Assembly: GCF_902459465.1 (NCBI RefSeq)
Contig: NC_047068.1
Location: 7,130,001-7,194,000, forward strand
Length of the DNA: 64,000 nt
Source: Asterias rubens
Lineage: Eukaryota; Echinodermata; Asteroidea; Forcipulatida; Asteriidae
Direction of reading: 5' to 3'
Positions 33,001 through 44,699 of the stretch are shown piece by piece (position 1 is the first letter of the stretch; each line of letters opens with the position of its first letter). The position numbers and the translations under genes were made by a program. The notes below the pieces were generated by a model, which worked only from the letters and a program-made list of their open reading frames with translations, was not told where the DNA came from and made no database searches.

Positions 33001-36000
33001 AGAACCGACCATGCTGCGCTTCGTTGGTTGTTTCAGTTTAAGAACCCGGAGGGCCAGTTGGCAAGGTGGATGGAAGTGGTTTCCGAATATGACATTCAGA
33101 TAGAGCATAGGCCGGGCAAGAAGCATGGAAATGCTGATGCATTGTCCCGGCGGGAATGCAAGCAATGTGGTAGAGATGAAGGAACCGTTGATGACCAAAA
33201 GAGTTCTATGGTCCAACAGGTGCTTCCTCAAAGGGAAGATCCCAAAGTCAGGGGTGTTGTGGTTCAACCAGTCTTGTCCTCAGAAGTTTTAAGAGAAGCA
33301 CAGATGGAGGATGACATTGTTGGATGGGTGGTCAAGCTGAAAGGAAGGGGTGAGAATCGTCCTGAATGGAAGGATGTGTGGAAGCAGTTAGTGGTTAAAG
33401 AGGGTCTCTTGTATAGACAATGGGAGTCAGATACCGGTGATTCGGTGAGGTTGCGACTTGTTCTCCCTAAGCAGTTCAGAGAAGAAGTATTGGGCGAGTT
33501 ACATGGAGGGCAGTTGAGTGGGCATTTGGGTGTCCATAAGACGATGGCGAAAGTGAAGTATTGGTATTTCTGGCCCGGTATGTCAGCAGACATAAGGTCC
33601 TTTTTGAGGAGTTGTGACTTATGCGCAAAAAGGAAGTCACCTGCCAGAAAGAGGCGGGCTCCCCTCCAACAATATTGTGTGGGTGTCCCTATGGAGAGAG
33701 TGGCCATAGACTTGCTCGGGCCACTGCCGAGGTCGGACAGTGGCAATCAATGGATCATGGTGGTAGGGGACTATTGTACTAAGTGGATGGAGGCTTACCC
33801 GCTGTCAGATGCGACAGCGGGTACAGTAGCACTGAAGTTGGTGAATGAGTTTGTCTGCCGATTTGGGGTCCCGCAAGAGTTACATTCTGATCAGGGTAGC
33901 AATTTCGAGTCTTGTGTTTTCAGCGAGATGTGCCGTGTAATGGGCATCACCAAAACCCGTACAACTGCCTACAATCCGAAGTCCGACGGGATGGTGGAGA
34001 GGTTCAACAAGACTCTGGTAAACATGGTAGCGGTGCTCATCGACCCCAAAAGAATGCAAAAAGATTGGGATGAGTGTCTTCCGTACGCATTTTTTGCGTA
34101 CCGTTGCACTCCCCACGAATCTACTGGGGAATCCCCAAATATGATGATGTTGGGTAGGGAGGTGAGCCTTCCGGTTGATTTGTTGGTTGAGTGTGGCGAT
34201 GTGGAGGACGGTATTGGGACAGATTTGGCAGAGAGTTTGCGGCAGAATATGAGGCGAGCTCATGAGACCTACAGTGATTAAAGTGACACGTTGCCTTGGA
34301 TTGGTCGAGTTGGTCAATAAAAAGCGTTTGAAACCATCTGTTTCAAAATTTATATGGTTAGAAAGATGTTTTAAAAGTATGATCCAAACAAATATACCTC
34401 GAAATTGCGTGGTTATCCTTTTACTTTGCGAACTAACGGTCGGCCATTTTGGGCTTGCCGTGTTGGTTCACGAGTACATACGGAAACCATTCAATTTCGA
34501 GGCTTGTGTGGATCATATTCTTATACTTTTCATTTTGTTAATAACCATTATGAATTAATAACAAACGGTGTTAAACGCTTTTCATAGACCAGTTCGTCCG
34601 ATCCAAGGCAAGTAAACGTGTCATTTTAAGTTCACTATTTTGACAGAGTCCTTAAAGACAGTGGACACTATTGGTAATTGTCAAAGACTAGCCTTCACAG
34701 TTGGTGTATCTCAACATGTGCATAAAATAACAAACCTGTGAAAATTAATAATGAAAGAAAAAAACACCCTTGTCACACGAAGTTGTGTGCGTTTAGATGG
34801 TTGATTTCGAGACCTCAAGTTCTAAATCTGAGGTCTTGAAATCAAATTCGTGGAAAATTACTTCTTTCTCGAAAACTATGGCACTTCAGAGGAAACCGTT
34901 TCTCACAATGTTTTATACTGTCAACCTCTCCCCATTACTTGTTACCAAGTAAGGTTTTATGCTAATAATTATTTTGAGTAATTACCAATAGTGTCCACTG
35001 CCTTTAAACCAGATTGTTGACTATGATAATTGTATTAAAGGTTTTACGTCAAACAGTGAACGATTTTGGTCGCATTTTTTAGATATCGCTGTACGGACCG
35101 ACTAAAGTATCCGTGCATAAATACTAACCCCTATACTTCGAATACACAATCTGAGAAGCGTTACTATAGCTTATGATGGCTGACCAACCTCGATCAAAAT
35201 AGAGAGAACGCCAACAGAGGGGGCTAGATACCTCACGGCAATCCTTAGGTCGAAGGTTCAAGTCCCGCTCTCTAGTCAAGTTGTCTTTGTTCAACCCAGA
35301 AGTATACATAAACAATTCATAAAACCTGTGGCTTTACATTTGTATCTCTTATGCAGATCTTAAATCTGGTCTGTGTCTATAAGATCCTGTCTTTGTACCA
35401 CAACGTTCAAATCTCTTCTCAAAACTAATCTTATGTCACAGGTTTTTTAATGATACATTTTTTTCTTCTGTCATTCAAATATATATATATTTTTTCCGGT
35501 TTTATTATTATTTATAATTATTATTCATAATTATTATTCTGCATTATTTCTACAGGGAGAAACACGTGTAAGACGTAATGCATATGACACAGCGGTGGAC
35601 TGCTCCGTTACCTTGTGGCCAGGTGGCAAAATTTGTTACACATGGGACTCTTCGCTCAGTGACTCACCCGATGGTAAGTTGATTTGCGTGTCTAATGACC
35701 CTTTCTAGAATAATGACCCCTAACCCGGTAGTATATTATAGTGAAAAGTACACACACATGAAACCCTGCGTACCAGAATGTTCATAGGCCCGGTTAAATT
35801 CCTGCGAATGCAATACGAATGTTGACGTCAGAAATCCGCAACGGGGTAAATTCGCATCGGTTGACTGGTGCTCCAAAAATCCATATGACGTCATTCGCCA
35901 AATTCTGTGACGTCATAATTTGCATTCACAGGAAGTATCGACCGGGCTTTAATAACAGTAGGCATTTTTTATTTTTTTATTTTTCTATTTTTTATAATTA

Positions 36001-39000
36001 TAAATAAGAACCATTCTGTCAAATACGGTGGGCCACATTTTAAAAGTTAGCCATTGTTTTTGTCACATGTGAGATTGTGTGCTTTCAGATGCTCGATTTC
36101 GAGACCTCAAAATCTAATTCTGAGGTCTCGAAATCAAGTTCGTGTGAAATTACTTCTTTCTCGAAAACTAACGTCACTTCACAGGAGCCGTTTCTCACAA
36201 TGTTTTATACTATCAATCTCTGTCCATTACTCGTTACCAAGTAAAGGTTTTATGCTAACAAATATTTTGAGTAATTAACAGTTGTGTCGACTGCCTTTAA
36301 TTCTGATCGTTGGGTTTCTAACTGCAGGTCCTAAAATGATGAAGTTGGTTGAAGATGTGTTTGATCATTACATGGATGTTTCATGCGTCGAATTTTACCC
36401 ATCAACTGCAAGCGAGTGTGACGGAATCGACGCAATGGATGTGAAATTGATTTCACACAATGAGGAAAAACTCAAAAAGTTACTTGTACACTTTTGATTC
36501 TCTATTTTAATTCGTTGGACTAGGGATTGAACATTACATCATTGACCACACTCTCGGGGCAGCCAGTAAGTTAAGCTACACATTATACGAGCAAACACAT
36601 GAACGTGGAACGTGCACTTGTCAAAAAATTGTGTTGTTTCTAGGTGATGACGTCGCTGTTTTTGACTTATTTCTTGCTCACGTATATGACGTCTGCACTT
36701 ACTTACGTACCTAAAAAAAAGGATAAAACGTGCACCAAAACCAGAAAAAACAAGTAAGATTTAAATAACCAATTAACAGTTTTCGTGTTAGTGTGCAGTC
36801 CAACATAATCTTTCCGGAAAACACTGAATGTTGAAGCGTCACTGTTATCACTATTTTTATGCCACTGTAGTAGTACATGGGAAAATCCAAATAAATTGAC
36901 ATCCATCCAACCGTTACTTATATTATTGAACCATGTATTACTTTTACAGATGCTGGGCCACCGTTGGATGCAGCAACAGTCAAAATACATTCATCAATGT
37001 AATTCCAAACTGTGCAACTGTACGTATGCCGTAGATCGCAGGTCTAATTTATAGTTCGTAGTTTACGGGAAACGTCTCTAAAAAGTGGCATTCGTTTCTT
37101 GAGTAGGAGACTGAGTTGCGACGTTTTTTGTGTGTTAAATAATTCTACAATGGGGCTGGGGAACATTGTGCATTAAACGGCGTTGTAATTAACGTAGTCT
37201 CATCTCAAGACGGGAACTGCCAGTGTTCAGTGAAAATCCCTTCACTGCAGTGTAGTACAAAATAAATGCGGCCGCGTCCGCATGCATAATAGCTTCCTTA
37301 CAGGGTTGTCTTTGATTCCTTTTGATAGCTTCTTGGGCCGATAGCACACTCTTTTGAGTGATCCTCCTATATCCCACGTTAATTTCCCATAAGAGGGACA
37401 GCATCTCCGGTTTTTATAAGCGCAGTATAAAGACGTCCTGCCTTATTTCATATTGCTTATAAGCACAAAAAGCTGCTTAGTACAACAAACATATGCTCAG
37501 AGGGTTTACCACTACCAGCCAAACCACCATGTCACATATAGGCCTACAATTTGTGACTGGTATCCCGCTCGTTTGTGCTTAGCTTACAATTGTTGTGCAA
37601 TATTTGCTGCTGAAGCAGTACTTTGAAACCGGGTCCAGAGGTGGATTTCACAAAGGTAGTCCTAACTTAGGACTAGTCCTAGGCAACAATGCTAAGAGAT
37701 AGGACTGGTCCTAAGTTAGGACCAGTAACTCATCCTAACTTAGGACTGGTCCTATCTCTTAGCATTGCCTAGGACTAGTCCTAAGTTAGGACTACCTTTG
37801 TGAAATCCATCCCAGGTCAATACGGGCACAACGATTTAGTGGATAAACTTCCAATGACGCAAGCTTTCCTTTTCTATGATTGGTCTGCTTCCAGTGAGAC
37901 GTATAGTTTTTTAGCCCGTAAAACAAGATCTGGTGTGTGGCAGGAGATTCTGAATTCTGCTCCCCCGCCCCCATAGCGCCCTCTTTTGAAACATCCTCTT
38001 CCAGCCCACTTTAACTTTTCCCATAATGGGGGACGGAATCTCCTGGGATACCGAATTTGGAACACCGGTTTGAGTTTATGTGGTAGTAACGAGAGGGGTC
38101 GAGGGGTCATGAGTGGGGGTCAAAGGAGTTTTCGAACAACCCACAATAGTTGAAAAATAAACAAATAATGTATTTCTCTTCTTTTCTTATTACTTTAGTT
38201 TGGCGTGGTCACTCATGAACTCTTCCATTCACTTGGGCGGTACCACGAACAGTCCAGAAATGATCGCGATGAACATATCAAAGTCAACTGGGATGCCATC
38301 GAAACAGAGAACAAGGGCAACTATAAAAAGTGTTCAAATAAGCCGTACACCGACACGTATGACTATCAATCCATCATGCACTATGGTGATATGGTATGTA
38401 ATTGTAAGCAGAGGTTTGATTAGACTTGATGACAAGTCGTCAGTCAATGTATAGGCCAATTCGTCTGTTGCCTGGGCTGCCTAATTACGAGCGTCATAAA
38501 CCTCTATAACACACATAATGTATATGCAACAGTCACAGTGCGAGCCTACGTTCATATTGACACCCTCACACATTTTTGGGATCGATGATGTGTGTACCGT
38601 CCCCGCAACTACAGTTGGAACGAACACCGACTTGATTTTAAGACTAAGGTCTGATAGTCTGTGACAATCACATTTCTTTGCGATGTTGATGGTGTTTTTT
38701 GTTGTTAAACAGTATAGAGCCCACTGGTAATAATTGTCTTTGCTAGTAGAAATGAATGTGTAGGCTACATTGATAGACTTTTCATTAAAGTGTCCACACA
38801 ATGTATAAAGGGAGACTTTGAAACGCTAGGTGGCAGCAGACTTATCAGGAATTTTGGTATTTAGGTCTGGGGCCACTGATCTCGATCAGTAGTTTGAGCC
38901 ACTGATCTCTGCTTTTCAGTGATCGGAGCGTCCCGTGATCCCGGACTAACTGTTGCGACTGAATGACCACCAGCTTTGATGCTTGATAGCTCAGATGGTA

Positions 39001-42000
39001 AAACACGTTAATCCGGAGTTCTCAGGTTCAAGTCCCGCTGTGGTAAATTTGTCTTTGATTAACCCACAAATAATGACTGTGGGAAAGTGCTAACTACACG
39101 ATTAAGAGTTAATACACGTCGAAATGTGTGTTTGGTACACAGTCCATTTTAACCAAATTTGATCATTTAAATTTTCTCCTACAGTATTTCGCCAGTGGAT
39201 CGGCAGAAACCATGACCATCATTGAATCTAACAAAGAAAGATACCAGAAGCTCATGGGAACGCAAACGCAGTTGTCCCCCAACGATGTCGTAACTCTTAA
39301 CACTATGTACAAATGTTACTCCGGTATGTACGCAACAATTTTGCTTGATTAATAAACCTATGAGCATGTAATGCTGATTTAAGGCAAAGGTTTAAAGAGT
39401 TAGAAGGATACAAGAACAGTCACATGTGAAAATTCAGCTGAATACATACAGTCTTGTTTCCTCGGTAACATAAAGACCGTATTGCATAACCCCTGTTATC
39501 GCAATGAAAATTTACATCATCAAAATCAATAGCAACAATACTGGAGCTCTTTTTTGAACTCTAAATAGAGTCTTCCTATACTTGTCACCGACCACTAATT
39601 TAGGAACTCAACATATATTTGTTTTTGCGTACACAACAGTTGGTGACAGTGTAAGAACTTTGTGTTTTCCACGTTATCCACCATGTACATAAATTGACAA
39701 ACCTGTAGAGGTTTGAGATCGATCAGCCATCTGGGTGACGAGAAAAGAGTGAAAACCCGACTACACATCGACTAAAATTTAAAAAAATTAAACAAAAATA
39801 AACGCTTACTGAGCGCGATAAGCTCCAATCCTGAAATAAGTTGTTTTTATTTCTCATCAAATATAACATTTCAGATATAAATATTTCAACGGATATTTTC
39901 TACGATCATCATCATTGGACCGTGTAAGTTTTATGTAAATCTGTCACTAAGCCTATTTTTTTCATGCCTACCAATTTTGTTATTCATTTGGAATTTACTT
40001 TTTCTTGGCGAACAGACGGTATGGATGTCAAATGTGCACATGGTGGAGTTAAGAAGGCAAATGGTGATTGCTTCTGCGTGGAACCATTCACAGGGAGTAA
40101 TTGTGAAGACGTCGACCCAGCATTAGGTAAACATGCTCTTTATTTGTTTGTTTTTGGTAAACGTGTAGAGCTATTTATATTGCTTTCAATGGGTAAACAA
40201 AATGGGATGTCAGACAACTCGCCCGTTGGACAACTCGGACCATTCGGACAACCCGACGGTTGAGACAACTCGACTGTTCGGACAATGGTCGAGTTGTCTG
40301 AACTGTTGGGCTGTCCGAACGGTCGAACTGTCCGAACGGTCGAGTTGTCCGACGGACGAGTTGTCTGAACACCTGTAAGTGGTACCAACGGACCATTAAA
40401 ACATGGCCTAGGCTTTAATGACGTATATGCCGCAAACGAATACGACCAAGTATAAGACCAAACTATAAACAAAAGTAAACTTGCGGGTACCATGTAATAA
40501 TTTTGTTTTGAGGGAGTAGGCTCTAAAAAGAGTCAGTGTGGTATCAACGTTTCGTTCGAACAGTAGCATACTCTGCTCTCTTTTTTCTCTCCTGAAGACA
40601 AGCAGGGTATGCTGTTCGAAACTTCGAAACCAAGCCGGCTCTTTTCAGAGTTTACACTCACTCGGAAGAACAAGGTTGTACCCGCAAGTTTTAAACTATA
40701 TAGATACTCATATATTATTCTTGATCCTTCACATCAAGTATATAAAGCTTCAAACACCACTTTAAAACAATCAACGTGGTTTGTGTTTAGGAAAAAGTAA
40801 AAAAAAAAAAAAGGGTAATCTTTACCCCTAAGCAAATTCATAAGTTTGTCTTCACTAATTTTGTGTACTTAAAAAATATAAAGTAGGCCTCTATTTTCTA
40901 TTTCTCCTTCGCTCCCTTCTCTGCCCCCTCCTCCCCCCACCCCATTACGCCACTGCAAAAACGTGAATTCTCAACGCAGAACTATTATTTGTGTTTTGCA
41001 GGAGTTATTGTAGAGGTTGAGGGTGAATCGTTTGTCGAATCGCCCAACTTTCCCTCGAACTACCCCGTCAACCAGAAAACGTTCATTGTCTTGCAGGTAT
41101 GTAAATAACACTCTTGGTTCAGGAAAATGTCCCCATCTCTCTGTATTATGAGTGGCCAGCGCGCCGTATCGCCCACCAGCGTCGCGTGAGATTCTCCCAT
41201 AGATGGATTCTAGATTTCCAGGCGTCAACCGAAAAAGTGTTTTAGGTCCAAAAGCTAGTCAAGCTCTATTGATGATTGGATGTAGCAAAACACTGACTGA
41301 GCATTACAGGTTAGCTGTTATTACGTCTTAAAGGCACTGGACACCACTAATTACTCAAAATAGTTATTAGCAAATAAAAAACCTTACTTGGTAGTGAGCA
41401 ATGTAGATCTGTTGATAGTATACAACAATGTGAGAAACGACCCCCTCTGAAGTAATGTAGTTTTCTCACTAAAGAATCTGGGCTGAGAGCACACAACTGC
41501 GTGCGACAAAGGTGTTTATCTTCCACTATTCTCTCGCAACTTCGATGACAATTCAAATTGTCCACATGTTTTTCGTTTTATGAAAAAGTATGTTGAGATA
41601 CACCAAGTGAGAAGACTGGTTTTGACAATAACTGAAGATGTCCAGTGCCTTGTGAAACAAAATGTGTACAAACTGTTTTTAGGGTTGGTGGGTCATAGCG
41701 AAATTTTTTCGACTAAATATATGGATCTCTCTTTTTGTATAGATCATGTCTAAATGTTGAAAGCTCTTATGAGTTTTTCAAGGCACTAAATACCTTAATT
41801 TGCTTCCAATATTTCGCAGTGCCCAGCAGGAAAACGTGTGAGCATCAAATTCCTCACATTCGAAGTCGAACAGTACGGCACCGGATGTGGCTACGATTGG
41901 CTTGATATTCGCGTCGGACCAGGAGATATCTACGGCAACAAGTAAGCTGTTTTTGAAAGCATTTCTAACCATCTTTTCCTTTTTGATATACACACATCTG

Positions 42001-43895
42001 AGCTTTACGCCTTTTTCTTTAAAGGCAGTGGACACTATTGGTAATTACTCAAAATAATTACTGGCATAAAACCTTACTTGGAAACGAGTAATGGGCAGAG
42101 ATTGAAGGTATAAAACTTTGTGAGAAACAGCTCCCTCTGAAGTAACCTAGGTTTGAAGAAAGAAGTAATTTTCCACGAATTTGCTTTCGAGACCTCAAGT
42201 TTAGAACTTGAGGTCTCGAAATCAAGCATCTGAAAGCACACAACTTCGTGTGACAAGGGTGTTTTTTCTTTCATTTTTTTTCTCGCAAGTCCGACGACCG
42301 ATCGAGCCCAAATTTTCACAGGTTTGCTATTCTATGCATAATGTTGAGATACACCAAGTGAGAAGACTGCTCTTTGACAATTACCAATAGTGTACACTGT
42401 CTTTAAACTTTTTAGACTCTTTAGTCGTCTGATTGTCACCTTGCAACAGAAGCTTAAATTGCCCCTTGTCAAAAATTTACATAGGTAATTTATCTCAGAA
42501 GCACAGATTATTTGCTTGAAAACACGGAATTCAAATAATATTTTCTGAAACTCAAAGTTCAATGATAAGGTTTCCCGGAATCTCAGACATGTCTGACTTC
42601 CAATGATAATTTGGAAACAAGGAACTCAAAGACTAAACGGAATCCAAAAATAAGATATCAAACACGGAATTCTTAGATTATTATAGTGTCTCTCGGAAAC
42701 TCGGAATTTAACGATTAGGTCATTCCAAATTAGAGAGATAACTTTTCCTTAAATTCCGTGTTTTTCTACCTTATCATTGAATTCCATGTTAACTTTCCTT
42801 GTAGATACCTCATCTTGGAATTCTGTGTTTCATAGGTACCTTGATCTCTTAATTCCGTGCTCACGAAATACCATAATTGATTCCTTATTTCGAACCCACA
42901 CTTTGCTGACACCGGAGTTCGAGTTCGGTGCTCTAAACCGCTCGGTCACGACAATTAATGGGAAGAAAACAGAGAGCCGGCCTCATTAATGTTCTGTAAA
43001 TAGGGCAGACCCTCAAAATATTCCATTCTAAAGAGCTGGTTTGAAACCCCAAGAAATGGGTTCGAGTGTAAAAAAAAACAATATTGTGACCTGGGGGTTG
43101 ACTTCAAGCATGAGGTGAACCGGAGTTTTTGTTCACCCCGTTTTACACTGTACAAATTTCAGCCCGCCTCCGATCGGGTAGCATGCTCTGGCCGGATAGA
43201 AATCAACCCAGGAACCATGGTTGAAAAAATCAATTCGGATCGAAATTGCATTTTTCAGCGTGACCCGTTATACGGTTCACGCATTATAGCCAGTTCACGT
43301 AAAGCCCGCGTGAATGTTGCTCTGGGTGCGTTCGTTTAGCTTCCCTGGTTCGACCCCGGTGTGTGGCGGGTGTTTTTTTCAGGACGAACATGGGCACTGG
43401 GAGACTTCGGAACGCTAGGTGGCAGCAGACTTACCAGGTAAATGTCCATTGTGTACGTAGTTCTGAGCGTGCGCACATGACCGAGAACAATGGATTTTGC
43501 TGCCACCAAGCGTCCCAAAAGTCTCCCATTATCTGCACACGTTCGTCCTGGAATAAAACCCCACCACACACCGGGGCCGACCCAAGGAAGCTAAACGAAC
43601 GCACCCTCTGATCCGTGTCGAAAAGAAACGAGACTGAACCGAAAGGACCCAGGTGGGTTTCAATGCGGTTCGAAATGGAGGTAGTGTGAAAAGGCCTTTA
43701 GGCCCTGAAATAAATTGACCTATTTGCCGGGAGTGTAGGGACATGAAATTTACATTTTTGTTTTTCTATAGATTTTGCGGAAAAGATTTGCAAGATGCCA
43801 CTCTTGAGTCAGAAGACAACTACATTGTGTTCAAATTTGTCACGAACGGGGCGTGGGAGTATGAAGGTTTTGAGGACGAAGTCACATGTATCTAA
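27032..43895 (+). CDS. Astacin-EGF-CUB metalloprotease (BP10/tolloid-like)
   Basis: Ten exons join in consistent phase into a 393-residue secreted protein: 27032-27088, 35556-35673, 36328-36478, 36950-37019, 38199-38393, 39185-39323, 40016-40126, 41002-41096, 41820-41941 and 43772-43895. Exon 1 encodes a signal peptide ([17 protein letters not shown]). Exon 2 has a furin-like RVRR before mature residues NAYDTA and a WPGGKI motif. Exon 5 has the zinc site [13 protein letters not shown] and the Met-turn SIMHY. The EGF-like module is exon 7, and one CUB domain with four cysteines is in exons 8-10. Family members cleave matrix proteins or BMP antagonists in embryos. The usual long prodomain is almost absent in this model; a 54-nt in-phase candidate exon at 27950-28003 is uncertain. 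Donor sequences are mostly good (GTAAGT, GTATGT), but that of exon 3 (GTTACT) is weak. A gypsy element fills much of intron 1. Confidence 0.88.
27150..27510. mobile_element. Foldback repeat, family 3
   Basis: Left arm from TTGGGTACTTTTTG with GTGCTGTAGTTTTTGAGAAA; right arm carries the inverse (AAAACTACAGCAC). A related half-copy lies at 61786-61960. Located in astacin intron 1. Confidence 0.6.
28140..28930 (+). repeat. 5' LTR of gypsy element 2 (left edge unresolved)
   Basis: The LTR must end at about CCACA 28930, two bases before the primer-binding site. No 3' LTR survives to fix the start. A TATAAG motif at 28481 and three copies of a GACGTGTGT(A/T)CC motif at about 28347, 28389 and 28522 look like U3 promoter elements. 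Confidence 0.45.
28933..28950 (+). promoter_or_regulatory. Primer-binding site of gypsy element 2
   Basis: TGGTGTCAGAAGTGGGA, a common gypsy primer-binding site, probably complementary to a tRNA-Leu 3' end (recalled, not checked). Confidence 0.75.
29360..30952 (+). CDS. Gag, gypsy element 2 (530 aa)
   Basis: ATG at 29360 after a 410-bp leader. The N-terminal 230 residues are hydrophilic. A retrotransposon Gag capsid region runs from about residue 240 ([16 protein letters not shown]) to 400, then comes a coiled-coil-like stretch near 410-440 and one CCHC knuckle at residue 478 ([14 protein letters not shown]). The gag frame stays open through the pol overlap 30829-30952. A heptamer CCCAAAG at 30841-30847 is in the correct gag phase for -1 frameshifting into pol. 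Confidence 0.9.
   Translation: MSQGSKVQEGTPGVDVQLQKIQDGLLRAKLDMEPLQWERDHYIEMSKDPETLTHRQATHLPRQGSGKAVNENSRVRFQVDSEVDFQITEKTSGYGSGMGMNPFQDMVMSSQVRPLMKDRAMGNRESTPLRGYVSETPAPAEAVSIDNDGDDAQSFVSNQSFMEQGRQSTNPFIRDTDVVSLKRVKSPKEVANNSAEGRVLPVMSSAVTGTVPLKKSNVCVVEEGKMLERNNRRPNITPDRYSGKVWWREYHRHFESCREVNGWNEEQSAMYLSASLQGNALRILGDASPGHKRTYGELVKLLERRFGSGRQSENYLVELRHRRQGPRESLQELGQAIHELTLRAYPEIQEESRERLAKNHFLDAVDSRSVREGINRARPKNLDEAIRAALETDNFEKVEQQRILDGKPPKMARAIDSGLDQRVEKMEANLELQAQTLKTMVDLLGRFSGQSVELPAQAEEFPQERKKFARGKGKDWKCFNCDKKGHFARECKEPPKKTTSDQGNGNQPHGGPTGRLEVGEGPRGNTMATQ
30829..34281 (+). CDS. Pol (protease-RT-RNase H-integrase), gypsy element 2, one nonsense codon
   Basis: Frame is -1 relative to gag. Protease has an intact DTGS at D85 of the open frame. 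RT runs across a TAA at 32110-32112 in the DA*PVPRIDE motif, then continues in the same frame with [12 protein letters not shown] and the catalytic YLDDIIVF. RNase H begins [10 protein letters not shown]. Integrase keeps the HHCC finger ([16 protein letters not shown]) and D-D-E residues in AIDLLGP, SDQGSNF and GMVERFN. The C-terminus is missing: the frame stops in the TTAA of the adjoining foldback element at 34278. Apart from the TAA the catalytic motifs are intact, so decay is mild. Confidence 0.92.
34278..34629. mobile_element. TTAA-flanked foldback MITE, family 1 copy C
   Basis: TTAAAGTGACACGTTGCC at the start and the inverse at the end, TTAA on both sides. It abuts the truncated gypsy pol. 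Gypsy sequence does not resume on the far side, so a simple insertion into an intact element does not explain the junction. Confidence 0.8.
34652..35007. mobile_element. Foldback repeat, family 2, copy 2
   Basis: TTAAAGACAGTGGACACTAT at the left, its inverse ATAGTGTCCACTGCCTTTAA at the right. Full-length copy bounded by TTAA. Confidence 0.75.
35195..35315 (+). mobile_element. tRNA-derived SINE fragment
   Basis: Box B GGTTCAAGTCCCGC, then a tail with TTGTCTTTGTTCAACCCA that is shared with the SINE at 38985-39075. Confidence 0.6.
36060..36300. mobile_element. Foldback repeat, family 2, partial
   Basis: Right portion of family 2 ending GTCGACTGCCTTTAA; contains an inner palindrome of TTTCGAGACCTCA. 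Ends 27 bp before astacin exon 3. Confidence 0.6.
37643..37808. mobile_element. Near-perfect 166-bp palindrome
   Basis: Arms open GGATTTCACAAAGG and close with the exact inverse, around repeats of CCTAACTTAGGAC. Hairpin-forming MITE in an astacin intron. Confidence 0.85.
38985..39075 (+). mobile_element. tRNA-like SINE
   Basis: D-arm-like TAGCTCAGATGGTAAAAC and T-arm-like GGTTCAAGTCCCGC in tRNA spacing, followed by a TTGTCTTTGATTAACCCA tail. Not a functional tRNA: the acceptor stem does not pair well. Confidence 0.6.
40211..40368. repeat. Palindromic cluster of CGAGTTGTCCGA motifs
   Basis: CAGACAACTCG at the left and CGAGTTGTCTG at the right, with several internal copies of GTCCGAACGGTCGA. 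Similar motifs recur near 46970-47375. Confidence 0.65.
41328..41650. mobile_element. Foldback repeat, family 2, copy 3
   Basis: Starts TTAAAGGCACTGGACACC, ends ATGTCCAGTGCCTTG. In an astacin intron. Confidence 0.65.
42019..42406. mobile_element. Foldback repeat, family 2, copy 4
   Basis: TTAA at both ends, GGCAGTGGACACTATTGG at the left and its near-inverse at the right; inner TTTCGAGACCTCAAG palindrome. Confidence 0.75.
42520..43324. other. Astacin intron sequence, no gene
   Basis: Contains several loosely repeated GGAATTC/AATTCCGTG motifs around 42525-42860 and no supported exon. Confidence 0.4.
43325..43605. mobile_element. Nested 281-bp foldback element, 5-bp duplication CTCTG
   Basis: GGTGCGTTCG...CGAACGCACC termini; CTCTG at 43320-43324 and 43606-43610. 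Its centre (about 43400-43535) resembles a second palindrome family (ACGCTAGGTGGCAGCAGACTT) seen alone at 45203-45336 and in part at 38813-38860. Confidence 0.8.
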
Positions 43896-43928
43896 GTACA
43901 GTACACCACGAGCCTGTGTAACCACGAT

Positions 43929-44010
43929 TTGGAACAACAACAACAACAACAACGGCAGCAACAACAACAACAGCAACAAAAACAACAACAACAACAACAA
44001 CAACAACATT
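43929..44010 (+). repeat. (AAC)n microsatellite in astacin 3' UTR
   Basis: Imperfect AAC repeat starting 34 bp after the astacin stop codon. Confidence 0.85.
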
Positions 44011-44165
44011 AAAAACAACGCATATTTACGCTATGACAGAGAGTGTAACCGTGACACTTTCATCAGCACAGATCGGTTATTAAAAAACGTATCGCAATTT
44101 TTCTTTTTATCATAGAAACACTATCAAATGGTTAAAACTGTTAACAATATGCTGTGTAGTGTACT

Positions 44166-44343
44166 GGGCCCAATTTAATAAAGCTGTTAAGCAAAACAAA
44201 TGGCTAAGCACGGACAACTCTTGCTCAGCAGAAACAGGTTTCCAGCCAAAATACCTTAAGTATACTGACCTATGCTCATTTTTGCCCCGCAGAGAAACTT
44301 GCTAAGCACACTTTGCTGCTTAACATCGTTATGAAATTGGGCC
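44166..44343. mobile_element. Short TIR repeat
   Basis: GGCCCAATTT at the left and AAATTGGGCC at the right with GCTTAGCA-type motifs inside. Diverged partial relatives near 37440-37600 and 53990-54135. Confidence 0.6.
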
Positions 44344-44699
44344 ATGATAACTTAAAACACAGTCAACATGTAGGCCCTAAGATACAGATAAAAGTCAAAG
44401 CCCGTGTGTAGTGAATGCAAGCTTGCTTTTTAACGGATTGTGATGTCAGAATCAAGAAACCCAAAAGACATTTCAAAATGTATAGGGCCTCTTTTGTTTT
44501 AGGTTCGGTGTTTCCAAAGCTCTATGGCTTTTGGGTGAGGATTATTTTTCTTCTGAAATCAAGTATAAAATTGCTTTCAAAAAGGAAAATCAAAAGTAAA
44601 CGAATTTGTCGAATGGCTAAAAACAAATCAAAACTTAACAAAGTAATTATCAGTATAAAACTTGAATTGTTTTCATCTCATACAATAGTCGTCAGCTAA

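Larger units (their letters stand above)
28933..34278 (+). mobile_element. Ty3/gypsy LTR retrotransposon 2, 3'-truncated
   Basis: Internal region of a gypsy element in the sense orientation within astacin intron 1: primer-binding site, leader, gag, pro-RT-RH-IN. The pol frame breaks off shortly after the integrase core, where a TTAA-flanked foldback element begins, and I see no polypurine tract or 3' LTR beyond that point. One nonsense codon interrupts pol. It differs clearly from element 1: one CCHC knuckle, YLDD rather than FLDD, and a different primer-binding site. Confidence 0.92.

Noticed and set aside
38985-39075. Functional tRNA gene
   Set aside because: D- and T-arm motifs are present, but the acceptor stem does not pair and the tail matches another SINE.
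39870-39919. Possible extra astacin exon between the catalytic and EGF exons
   Set aside because: It has AG and GT ends and an open frame, but either donor leaves phase 2 while the EGF exon needs phase 1; exons 39185-39323 and 40016-40126 join directly.
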